This document shows positions 1-5,491 of a stretch of DNA of 6,380 bases, piece by piece; within the stretch, counting starts at the first letter, position 1, and each line of letters opens with the position of its first letter. Where the stretch lies: assembly GCA_023441845.1 (NCBI GenBank), contig JAEZNF010000280.1, positions 1 through 6,380 on the forward strand, given 5' to 3'. Under the pieces are notes generated by a model, which worked only from the letters and a program-made list of their open reading frames with translations, was not told where the DNA came from and searched no databases. The translations under genes and the position numbers were made by a program. Origin of the DNA: Bacillota bacterium. Its GTDB lineage: Bacteria; Bacillota; Clostridia; Acetivibrionales; DSM-2933.

Positions 1-42
1 ATTGACATAGATGAAAAGGGCATCATAACCGGTTTGTTCTAG
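1..42 (+). CDS. 3' end of an unidentified rightward gene
   Basis: Frame 1 on the plus strand is open from the first base to a TAG at 40-42 and would encode the last 13 residues, IDIDEKGIITGLF. The other two plus frames stop within the first ten bases. A long hairpin follows 31 bases after the stop, and the next gene runs the opposite way, so a convergent gene end here is reasonable. The tail is too short to recognise a family, and an open stretch of this length could occur by chance. Confidence 0.4.
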   Translation: MDIDEKGIITGLF

Positions 43-72
43 AAAATGGTTTTAATCCTTAGCGCTTGAGTT

Positions 73-113
73 TAAGTGGATGCCGCCTTAACAATAGAGG
101 CGACATCCACTTA
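73..113. terminator. Long hairpin between convergent genes, possible bidirectional terminator
   Basis: The arms 73-88 and 98-113 pair over 16 positions with a single C-A mismatch (83 with 103) around a 9-base loop. The stem lies between the end of the rightward gene at 42 and the end of the leftward CotS-like gene at 252. No clear T-run follows on either strand, so it is not a textbook intrinsic terminator. It may protect or end transcripts from both sides. Bases 114-251 hold nothing else I can support. Confidence 0.45.
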
Positions 114-251
114 TCATATTGTACTGCCGCATTGATAGCATTGTATTAAGAAGTGCCTAAAAGACGGAAATAAACGCTTTATCATATATATAGGCATAGT
201 TTAAACATACCTTCCACACTATAATTGTGCACCCTTCGTGTATGTAGTATT

Positions 252-1244
252 TTAAGTGCCCCATAACTGTTCAAACTTTTCCAGAAACTGCTTATGGTAT
301 TCAAGTTCATCAATTACTTCTTCGAGCTTTGAAATATAGCTTTTTTCAGTCCAGCTTCTTTTACTGTTATAATATTTATTTGCAACCCTCCAGAATTTCT
401 GTGGAAATTGCAATATAATTTTCAAAATAACAAACTCGTCTTTACTTATGTTTTCTATTGAGCAGTATTTATCCAAAATAATTTTTGATTCCCGTACTGC
501 CCAGTTACATTTTCTCATTTTGCGCCTTAAAAAGTTGGCCACATCATAAACTTTGAGTTCAAAGCAGCAATAATCGAAATTTATGACCGACGTCTTGTTT
601 TCGCTGCATATTATATTGTGATATGTGAAATCATGGTGGCAGAAAACGCCTTCCCTGCGTGCTTCTTCTACAAGTTCACCGTAGTTTGACCGACTTAATT
701 GCAATAAGGCATTTTCACCAAGGTCATAAATGTAATTGAAATTTTTCAAAAATAGATAGTCAAACTTGCTGCCTTCTTTTTTAGCTATATTCTTTAGCCT
801 CTTAATATCGTCGAGTCTCTTTGAAAAGTACGCCGGAAGCTTTCCCAATTCATCTCTCGGCTTTCCGTTCGGCGGGAGAATAAAGCCCTTTGAGGCATTA
901 TGTATTGATGCAAGCGATTTTGAAGCTTTTATAACATCATTCATGTCGTCAAAATTGCATTCTCTTCCATCTATCAAGTCTGAAACGGTATAAACATTAT
1001 TATCAATAACTATAAACGGCTCGCCGTCCTCAGTACAAAGATATCTGTCAAGGTTTATAAATCCATTCTTGACAAGATGTTCCTTGGCAGTATGGATGAA
1101 CATAATTCTCTCCTCCGATAGTACGCTTCTTTTCATCAGCTTTCTGCCTTTAGACGTAGTTAAAATTTGAGCATCTCTATATGGGGATATGCTTTTTATA
1201 TTTATACCATATCTGTTTTCAATTTCTCTCTCAAAGTCTTGCAT
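252..1244 (-). CDS. CotS-family spore coat protein (kinase-fold)
   Basis: This 330-residue protein has the layout of the CotS/YtaA/YutH spore-coat family, which shares the aminoglycoside-phosphotransferase/choline-kinase fold. The N-lobe shows a TSKGRKLMKR strand (K38 is the candidate ATP lysine) and an LIDGREC hinge motif. The C-lobe has a catalytic loop HHDFTYHN with D205 and N210, then INFDYC, a YDVANFLRR helix and the family-typical FPQKFWRVANKYYNSKRSW block near the C-terminus. In related kinases the aspartate of the DFD/DFG-like motif binds metal; here that position is N222, so catalysis may be weak or absent. The ATG at 1244 is preceded by GGGAGGT with a 5-base gap. Proteins of this family sit in the spore coat or are made in the mother cell late in sporulation. 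The family call is firm. The exact paralogue is not, because clostridia carry several. Confidence 0.85.
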   Translation of the reverse strand: MQDFEREIENRYGINIKSISPYRDAQILTTSKGRKLMKRSVLSEERIMFIHTAKEHLVKNGFINLDRYLCTEDGEPFIVIDNNVYTVSDLIDGRECNFDDMNDVIKASKSLASIHNASKGFILPPNGKPRDELGKLPAYFSKRLDDIKRLKNIAKKEGSKFDYLFLKNFNYIYDLGENALLQLSRSNYGELVEEARREGVFCHHDFTYHNIICSENKTSVINFDYCCFELKVYDVANFLRRKMRKCNWAVRESKIILDKYCSIENISKDEFVILKIILQFPQKFWRVANKYYNSKRSWTEKSYISKLEEVIDELEYHKQFLEKFEQLWGT

Positions 1245-1320
1245 TAGCGACCTCCCAAAGTTGTTTATTCTATCTGGCTACCTTAATGTTTATAGCCGGT
1301 TATCTTTTGCAACAGGCAGT

Positions 1321-1360
1321 ATATAATTTATTTATTCAAAACCTCAGCAATAAATTATAT
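1321..1360. repeat. AT-rich perfect inverted repeat
   Basis: ATATAATTTATT at 1321-1332 and its exact complement at 1349-1360 form 12-bp arms around a 16-base spacer, in the gap between the glycosyltransferase stop and the CotS-like start. No T-run follows the arm on the leftward strand, so it is a poor terminator. Each arm contains TATAAT on one strand, so it could equally be a pair of opposed -10 boxes or an operator. Base composition makes a chance origin possible. Confidence 0.4.
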
Positions 1361-1378
1361 GCACTTTTATTTGACTGT
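1352..1378 (-). promoter_or_regulatory. Possible sigma-K-like promoter for the CotS-like gene
   Basis: On the leftward strand an AC dinucleotide (1377-1378) is followed after 15 bases by CATATAATTT. This partly matches the known sigma-K pattern of AC, about 16 bases, then CATAnnnTA. Late mother-cell expression would suit a CotS-family coat gene. The match is loose, and the same bases also contain a sigma-A-like TATAAT, so this is suggestive only. Confidence 0.22.
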
Positions 1379-1386
1379 AGAATTAA

Positions 1387-2625
1387 CTATTTTCGATTTT
1401 TGCCGAGCTTGTACATAAAGAACCGCTCCTTTATGCAATACCAGCTTTTTAGGATAAAATAAGACGAAAATATTGATAAAAGCGTCATCATCGGAAAAGC
1501 ATACCTGTCAAAAGCCATATATAAGCAGTGTATAACATTAAAATATATAATAACCGATAATGGAAGCAAGTATTTTGTAAAGTTTTTGAAGCACGCTGCG
1601 GCTAAACCGGGAAGGCCTAAGAGCAGTACATAGTGGTAAGCAAGTGATACATTTTTGCTTATTCCGAAGACCTCCTGCCAATAAAATGTTCCGCACCAGT
1701 AGAAGAAGGTCTTTTTTAAGGTGTACCATTTCAGGTACCCCCAGAAATCTTTTTTAAAGCCGCGCTCTATTCTCTTTTTTGCAACATCCATTTCTATCCT
1801 GTTTGTTTCCAATGAATTTTTCCCGAGCGAATAGTATACAATTTCATCAGGACTTTGAACGTATTTTATATAAGTTCCCTGAAGCATCGGATTTCCGCTT
1901 GAAGCAGCCAGAGGAATGAATTGGCCGTATCCCTTGTAATTTCTAATCCACCAGGGAGACATGATGATTATAAAGCTTAAAGTCATAGCTGTACATAGCT
2001 TTATTATCTTAAATATACGCACTTTTTTATAATAAATGAGGTATCCTGAAAGCAGCAAAGGATATAGCGCAACTGTCGGCCTGCATAACGTCACTAAAGC
2101 CCAAATGACACCTAATGCGACAAATGCCTTGCTGCTTGGCCTTTCTGAAAACAAAACCGAAAAGTATATTAAGATCATAAGAAGCATGGTAAACAAGGTT
2201 TCAGTGAGCAAATAGCCTGTTGTAGTTATATTTGGAAAATAAAATGCCGCTAAAAACGATGCCAGAAGGGCCACTCCGGTATCGAAAAGCTTTTTTCCCG
2301 TTAGCCATACAAACAGTATGGTAATACAGCTAAAAACAGCCTGTATAATACGTACTGCCTGCATGCCTGTGAGGCCAAGCCCCCATACCTTGAAAACCCC
2401 CGTGAGGAAAAGAGGATACAGAGGCATTATGAATACAGTTGGCTCGTTAAAGTTATGAAAGGTCAGGATACCGCTTTTTAATAAAACTGCCGCACTCTTA
2501 TAATAGTTGAGATCGTCGCTTGATAGCGTCAGCCTGTTGGCGTATTTCAATATCAATACTATTTTAAATACCAAAGATATACCTATTATCAGGCTTAACA
2601 ATACGTATGCTGCTCTTTTTACCAT
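1387..2625 (-). CDS. GT39/ArnT-like polytopic membrane glycosyltransferase
   Basis: This 412-residue protein is hydrophobic throughout, with about ten to twelve membrane segments. It has the landmarks of the PMT/ArnT (GT39, GT-C fold) superfamily: an acidic pair SDDLNYY (D37, D38) in the first outer loop, where the family keeps its catalytic or metal-binding Asp; the MPLYPLF motif (67-73); an LLTETLF helix; CRPTVALYPLLL; and RNYKGYGQF followed by a loop SGNPMLQGTYIK. Enzymes of this family move a sugar from a polyprenyl-phosphate carrier to a protein, lipid or wall glycan on the outer face of the membrane. The acceptor cannot be read from sequence. It is shorter than PMT or ArnT proper because it lacks a large C-terminal outer domain, as is common for bacterial members. 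The ATG at 2625 has GAGGT seven bases upstream. The CotS-like gene follows after 142 bases in the same direction, so co-transcription is possible. Confidence 0.8.
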   Translation of the reverse strand: MVKRAAYVLLSLIIGISLVFKIVLILKYANRLTLSSDDLNYYKSAAVLLKSGILTFHNFNEPTVFIMPLYPLFLTGVFKVWGLGLTGMQAVRIIQAVFSCITILFVWLTGKKLFDTGVALLASFLAAFYFPNITTTGYLLTETLFTMLLMILIYFSVLFSERPSSKAFVALGVIWALVTLCRPTVALYPLLLSGYLIYYKKVRIFKIIKLCTAMTLSFIIIMSPWWIRNYKGYGQFIPLAASSGNPMLQGTYIKYVQSPDEIVYYSLGKNSLETNRIEMDVAKKRIERGFKKDFWGYLKWYTLKKTFFYWCGTFYWQEVFGISKNVSLAYHYVLLLGLPGLAAACFKNFTKYLLPLSVIIYFNVIHCLYMAFDRYAFPMMTLLSIFSSYFILKSWYCIKERFFMYKLGKNRK

Positions 2626-2667
2626 TTAGCATACCTCTATAAAAATATGTATGGCATAAACTACCTA

Positions 2668-2696
2668 CTTATAAGGATTTGCTAAATGTAAAACAA
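2668..2696 (-). promoter_or_regulatory. Candidate sigma-A promoter for the glycosyltransferase gene
   Basis: On the leftward strand TTGTTT (2691-2696) and TATAAG (2668-2673) are separated by 17 bases. The -10 matches five of six consensus bases; the -35 is weaker. Transcription would start about 35 bases before the ATG at 2625. Most of the 82-base gap between the two leftward genes is accounted for by this site and the ribosome binding site. Confidence 0.35.
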
Positions 2697-2707
2697 TTAT
2701 ACAAAAA

Positions 2708-2965
2708 TTATTTTCCTGCCGCTTTGCTATTCAAGTTGTAAATATAACTATCGGTATAGTACAGCTTTTTAAGCCGCGCTTCCAACTCGTTATTTTTAAC
2801 TATGTACCTTCTCTCGGACTCTAAAATGCTTTCCATAAAGTTAAACTTTGCATTTGTGAGAGAATAATACTCGTCAAGTTGAATCTCCTTTTTGAAAAAA
2901 TAATGCTGGCATATTTCCAGATACTTGACTATTTCCCTTAACAGCTTGTCTCTTATGTACTCCAT
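2708..2965 (-). CDS. Small charged helical protein of unknown function
   Basis: I do not recognise this 85-residue protein. It has no signal peptide or membrane segment and is rich in Lys, Glu, Tyr and Leu. It is predicted to be almost wholly helical: residues 1-28 (MEYIRDKLLREIV onward) form one amphipathic helix, residues 30-72 one or two more, and a short polar tail ends in KAAGK. No Spo0E-type SxxxD signature is evident. The ATG at 2965 has AAGGA about ten bases upstream, and a strong sigma-A-like promoter lies 75-115 bases upstream, which supports real expression. It is divergent from the XRE regulator gene at 3274 and shares its intergenic region, so it may be a target of that regulator. 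This is an inference from layout alone. Confidence 0.6.
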   Translation of the reverse strand: MEYIRDKLLREIVKYLEICQHYFFKKEIQLDEYYSLTNAKFNFMESILESERRYIVKNNELEARLKKLYYTDSYIYNLNSKAAGK

Positions 2966-3039
2966 TATAATTTCATCCTTTGTGTAATGTTTTTTTACCG
3001 TTATCTCCCCTATATAAGTTTTACATATTAAATTTCTAT

Positions 3040-3081
3040 ATTATACCAGTATATGTTATTACACGTTTAACACCATGTCAA
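3040..3081 (-). promoter_or_regulatory. Leftward sigma-A promoter(s) for the 85-residue protein gene
   Basis: On the leftward strand a perfect TTGACA (3076-3081) is followed after 17 bases by TAACAT (3053-3058). Just downstream, TGGTATAAT (3040-3048) forms an extended -10 element with a perfect TATAAT. Either, or both, could drive the gene starting at 2965, with a leader of about 70-80 bases. Confidence 0.55.
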
Positions 3082-3148
3082 TATATGGGATAACCTTTTG
3101 TTTGTTTTGTATATTATATCTAAATTCCCTATGCCTGGATTGTTACTT

Positions 3149-3178
3149 TTGACTATATATTATATTAAATATTATACT
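3149..3178 (+). promoter_or_regulatory. Rightward sigma-A promoter for the XRE regulator gene
   Basis: TTGACT (3149-3154) and TATACT (3173-3178) are separated by 18 bases, each matching five of six consensus positions. The expected start is near 3185, giving a leader of about 90 bases before the ATG at 3274. The region between this and the leftward promoter is strongly AT-rich. Confidence 0.55.
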
Positions 3179-3181
3179 CCT

Positions 3182-3240
3182 TATTGTAAAATCCAAGTTT
3201 GTATATTAAGATGTATATATATGGAATGTATTACAATATA
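3182..3240. promoter_or_regulatory. Inverted pair of TTACAATA elements, candidate operator
   Basis: TATTGTAA (3182-3189) and its complement TTACAATA (3231-3238, extended to TTACAATATA at 3231-3240) lie in opposite orientation around the expected start and leader of the XRE regulator gene. The same 10-mer recurs at 4013-4022, over the -35 box of the next gene. This fits a binding site for the regulator itself or a related one, with autoregulation. The sites are short and AT-rich, so chance cannot be excluded. Confidence 0.3.
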
Positions 3241-3273
3241 TTCTGAATCTAATTAATCCTATATGGGTGGTTT

Positions 3274-3990
3274 ATGAAAAATTTAGGTGAAACTTTTCGT
3301 CAAATTCGAATAAGTAAAAACTGGTCAATACGGGAAGCTGCCAAAAGAATGGGAATTAGCTATTCATACCTGAGCATTCTTGAAAAAGGTATTGATCCCC
3401 GCACGGGTAAAAATTCAAACCCCAAACCCGATACCTTGCGTATTATATCAAAAACATATGAGTATCCTTATGAAGAGCTTCTTAAGGAAGCGGGATATTT
3501 GCACAACGATACAGTGGCTAACAGGAATTTTGATCTTACTGTCTTTAGAAGCAATATCAATCTTATAAAGGGAAATATGACCATTAATGAGCTTTCATGT
3601 GATATCTACAACAAGACAGGTTATAAGATTGAACCGAAGCAGATTAACAGTTATTTAAATGGCGATATTGAGCCTTTTCCCGGCACTATCAATATTTTAA
3701 GCAAATATACACGGGTTTCTCTCGATTTCTGGTATGTTTTCAATACTGAAGAGACGCTGGAAAAAGAGAAAAAAAAATACCAGAACCAGATTACAAAGAG
3801 TTCTTCCGAAAAGCTGAGCAAAGAGTATATGGTATTTTCCAGTATCCGGGATGACATTAAAAAATGGATTGCGGATGAAGCCACTTTGCCTTATATACTC
3901 GTTGCTATGGAAGCTCAAAGTAAGAAAGTCAGTTCCCATGCTTTAAAAGCAATTATTGATACAATAGCTGCTGAGAAAAACAAGCAATAA
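3274..3990 (+). CDS. XRE-family transcriptional regulator with two HTH-like domains
   Basis: This 238-residue protein starts with a standard XRE/Cro-C1 helix-turn-helix: LGETFRQIR, then IREAAKRMGISYSYLSILEKG (helices 2-3 at about 19-39). The family-typical insert DPRTGKNSNPKPDTLR and the EYPYEELLKEAGYL helices follow to residue 76. Residues about 88-155 look like a second, diverged XRE-type unit (TINELSCDIYNKTGY, KQINSYLNGDIEPFPGTINILSK, SLDFWY). A charged helix of lysines and glutamates follows, then a C-terminal helical tail to 238. I see no clear tetratricopeptide repeats of the kind used by peptide-binding Rgg/PlcR proteins. ATG 3274 has GGGTGG just upstream with a short 3-base gap. The gene is 78 bases ahead of the membrane protein and in the same direction, so it probably controls that gene or itself. 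Its ligand is unknown. Confidence 0.85.
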   Translation: MKNLGETFRQIRISKNWSIREAAKRMGISYSYLSILEKGIDPRTGKNSNPKPDTLRIISKTYEYPYEELLKEAGYLHNDTVANRNFDLTVFRSNINLIKGNMTINELSCDIYNKTGYKIEPKQINSYLNGDIEPFPGTINILSKYTRVSLDFWYVFNTEETLEKEKKKYQNQITKSSSEKLSKEYMVFSSIRDDIKKWIADEATLPYILVAMEAQSKKVSSHALKAIIDTIAAEKNKQ

Positions 3991-4011
3991 AATAAGTTTT
4001 GTATCCATCTA

Positions 4012-4040
4012 TTTACAATATACAGGAAATATAATATATT
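4012..4040 (+). promoter_or_regulatory. Sigma-A promoter for the membrane-protein gene, overlapped by TTACAATATA
   Basis: TTTACA (4012-4017) and TATATT (4035-4040) are spaced by exactly 17 bases, giving a start near 4047 and a leader of about 22 bases. The element TTACAATATA (4013-4022), also present in the regulator leader at 3231-3240, covers the -35 box. A protein bound there would be expected to repress this promoter. Confidence 0.5.
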
Positions 4041-4068
4041 AAATTTGCTTTAAGAAAGTGGTGATGTT

Positions 4069-4914
4069 GTGGAACAGTTATCAATAATAAATATTATTAC
4101 TGTCAGTTTCCCTGAAGCAGTTATTTTAACCCTCATCGGCATTATAGCTATAGGAAACTTCAGTTACCTGGAAAGCAAATTGAACCTTTTGAAAATTGTT
4201 TTAATGGCAGTGATGATTACATTAACCTCAAACTTTTTAAGAGATGCTCTAGACAATGAAATTGAAAGCACTATTGTGAATATATTGATAATATCAATGC
4301 TATTTACATTTATAGCAAGACTTAAATTTTATAAGTCCATTATGGCTGCTCTCTTATCCGTTATCATGCTCGCCATAATACAAACCCCTGCAGTTATAGG
4401 CGTTTCAGCTATATCCGGGATATCATATACGGAAGCTTTTAAAAATGATCTTTTGTTATTTTTATATGTTCTACCGGAAAGAATTATGGAAATTGTTTTG
4501 ATTTATCTGTCAATACACTTTAATCTGAAAGTAATTGATCTCGAAAGTGATAACATAAAAAAGAAAGCATATTATGTACAATTACTGGTGTATATTACAT
4601 CAATATGTACATTGATTATTCTTTCCATACTGGCAGTAAAAATACTGATATCAAACAGTAGAAGTCTTAGTCCCGGTAATATTACCCTTCTAAGGCTAAC
4701 CGTATATCTGACTTTGTTTGTAGCTGTAGTACTAACATTGGCAGTACACAACACGCATGAGCATTATAAAAACAAAAACAAATTGAACAATAACGAAATA
4801 ATACAGAGTCTTGACTACATAAAGGATCTAATCGAAGAAAAAGAATTAAAAGAAGCAAGCAATGCAATCGATAGTTTAAAAATACATATTACTACATCTC
4901 AATTAAAGGTTTAA
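4069..4914 (+). CDS. Polytopic membrane protein resembling the AgrC sensor region without a kinase
   Basis: The protein has 281 residues. About seven membrane segments can be seen, roughly at 14-31, 38-56, 68-84, 88-115, 128-150, 168-191 and 203-226. A 55-residue, highly charged cytoplasmic tail (HNTHEHYKNKNKLNNNEI onward) follows. The tail segment IIQSLDYIKDLIEEKELKEASNAI has the spacing of the dimerisation helices of AgrC-type GHKL kinases. However, the HDxxNH phospho-acceptor motif is absent, and the N, G1 and G2 boxes of an ATPase domain are missing because the protein stops at 4914. It is also not AgrB-like: it is longer and lacks the paired His/Cys of that peptidase. The start is GTG 4069, the only plausible start after the in-frame stop at 4051, with GGTGA four bases upstream. 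Directly upstream of an AgrD-like peptide gene, it may bind the mature peptide or hetero-dimerise with a full kinase elsewhere. The functional call is inference. Confidence 0.6.
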   Translation: MEQLSIINIITVSFPEAVILTLIGIIAIGNFSYLESKLNLLKIVLMAVMITLTSNFLRDALDNEIESTIVNILIISMLFTFIARLKFYKSIMAALLSVIMLAIIQTPAVIGVSAISGISYTEAFKNDLLLFLYVLPERIMEIVLIYLSIHFNLKVIDLESDNIKKKAYYVQLLVYITSICTLIILSILAVKILISNSRSLSPGNITLLRLTVYLTLFVAVVLTLAVHNTHEHYKNKNKLNNNEIIQSLDYIKDLIEEKELKEASNAIDSLKIHITTSQLKV

Positions 4915-4939
4915 ATCCTATAGAAGCTAAAACTACGGA

Positions 4940-4972
4940 AAAGTGTCTTTTAAGCTTACTCTAAAAGACTTT
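4940..4972 (+). terminator. Weak hairpin after the membrane-protein gene
   Basis: AAAG-TG-TCTTTTA (4940-4952) pairs with TAAAAGA-CTTT (4962-4972): 11 base pairs with a two-base bulge, a nine-base loop and only a short T-run. It could partly end transcription from the gene at 4069 or structure the leader of the peptide gene. Few G-C pairs make it weak. Confidence 0.3.
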
Positions 4973-5027
4973 CAAGATAAACGTTTGCTAAAAAACAAAC
5001 TTTAAAAGAAGAATAGTATTTTATAGC

Positions 5028-5085
5028 TTATCTAATAAAACTCTATCATAAATTATTATTAGATAAAATTTAATTTTGTTTTTTT
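5028..5085 (+). promoter_or_regulatory. AT-rich leader hairpin and T-run just before the agrD-like ribosome binding site
   Basis: TTATCTAATAA (5028-5038) and its exact complement (5056-5066) form an 11-bp stem around a 17-base loop. A T-rich stretch (5075-5085) follows, immediately before the AGGGGAGGT ribosome binding site at 5086-5094. The layout is terminator-like or attenuator-like, but the stem has one G-C pair and the T-run is displaced by about eight bases. I found no convincing separate promoter in 4915-5085, so the peptide may be read from upstream through this structure. Confidence 0.35.
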
Positions 5086-5102
5086 AGGGGAGGTAATCTG
5101 GT

Positions 5103-5222
5103 ATGTTAAAAAAAGTGCTTGGATTTGTATCAACCGCTATAACTGCTCTGGCAATTATTTGCGCAGGTACGGCTTGCATCATCTGGTTTTATCAGCCAAA
5201 AACACCGAAATGCTTGCAGTAA
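5103..5222 (+). CDS. agrD: AgrD-like cyclic lactone autoinducer peptide precursor
   Basis: This 39-residue gene is easily missed because of its size. It has the three AgrD parts: an N-terminal basic, amphipathic helix (MLKKVLGFVSTAITALAII, 1-19); a core GTACIIWF (22-29); and a C-terminal tail YQPKTPKCLQ (30-39) that matches the clostridial QPK/E-x-P-K-x-L signal used by AgrB. By analogy with the Clostridium perfringens precursor (CLWFT followed by HQPEEPKSL), the predicted signal is a five-residue thiolactone CIIWF closed between C25 and F29, perhaps with a short N-terminal tail. The ATG at 5103 follows a very strong AGGGGAGGT with an 8-base gap. It is 188 bases after the kinase-less AgrC-like gene, and a terminator follows at 5348. 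No AgrB is present in the window. Cys37 in the tail and Cys20 in the helix are extra cysteines whose role is unclear. Confidence 0.85.
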   Translation: MLKKVLGFVSTAITALAIICAGTACIIWFYQPKTPKCLQ

Positions 5223-5255
5223 ATTGAAAACCGACATGTAAGTATCTTAAGTAAA

Positions 5256-5356
5256 ATGCATCCTGAGGCTGGTCGTTTAGCTTCGCTTACTGCTCGCCCA
5301 TGCATCCTGGGGCTGGTCGTGCGCTTCGCTTACTGCTCGCCCATGCATCCTGGGCC
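5256..5356. repeat. GC-rich 43/44-bp tandem direct repeat, two full copies and a partial third
   Basis: Unit 1 (5256-5299, 44 bp) and unit 2 (5300-5342, 43 bp) both begin ATGCATCCTG and end CTTACTGCTCGCCC. They differ only at the 11th base and in a small TTTAG/TGCG segment. A third start, ATGCATCCTGGGCC (5343-5356), runs directly into the terminator stem. The units are about 65 percent GC in an AT-rich surrounding. Each junction can fold as a GCCC/GGGC hairpin around the ATGCAT core. They contain no spacers, so this is not a CRISPR. It resembles a small dispersed intergenic repeat, and the origin is unknown. Confidence 0.85.
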
Positions 5357-5378
5357 TTAAATGGCTCAGGGCTTTTTT
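5348..5378 (+). terminator. Intrinsic terminator of the agrD-like gene
   Basis: CCTGGGCC (5349-5356) pairs with GGCTCAGG (5363-5370), with one G-U pair and a 6-base loop. An additional U-G pair at 5348/5371 is possible, and TTTTTT follows at 5373-5378. This is a typical rho-independent terminator about 125 bases after the peptide stop. Its left arm is part of the third repeat copy. Confidence 0.8.
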
Positions 5379-5408
5379 ATTGGAGTTATTTCCCTTGGAA
5401 AATCCGGC

Positions 5409-5442
5409 AAAAGGCCCGGGACTACGACTGCCCGAGCCTTTT
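5409..5442. terminator. Bidirectional terminator between agrD-like and bofA genes
   Basis: AAAAGGCCCGGG (5409-5420) pairs with CCCGAGCCTTTT (5431-5442), 12 positions with one C-A mismatch and a 10-base loop. A-run and T-run flanks give TTTT on both strands. It lies 49 bases past the stop of the leftward bofA gene and also backs up the rightward terminator at 5348-5378. Confidence 0.75.
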
Positions 5443-5491
5443 ATTTGCAGACATTTCTTAATTCTATACTTACAGATAATCGTGATATTTA

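Noticed and set aside
1181..1462. Rightward open frame of 93 codons spanning the gap between the two large leftward genes
   Set aside because: It overlaps the ends of both well-supported leftward genes, has no ribosome binding site and encodes a low-complexity Leu/Phe/Tyr sequence typical of an antisense shadow.
3199..3227. TTGTAT with a downstream hexamer as a second regulator promoter
   Set aside because: At 16-18 base spacings the -10 candidates are poor, and TTGACT-18-TATACT at 3149-3178 is far better.
3651..3939. Leftward open frames within the regulator gene
   Set aside because: They are antisense shadows of a strongly recognised XRE protein, with no start signals.
4064..4066. ATG just upstream of the membrane-protein start
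   Set aside because: It is in a different frame and reads straight out of the membrane-protein frame. GTG 4069 has a better-placed GGTGA.
4069..4914. Membrane protein as AgrB
   Set aside because: At 281 residues it is too long, it lacks the paired catalytic His and Cys, and it ends in a charged coiled tail unlike AgrB.
5256..5356. Tandem repeats as a CRISPR array
   Set aside because: The units are directly adjacent with no spacers and no cas genes are nearby.
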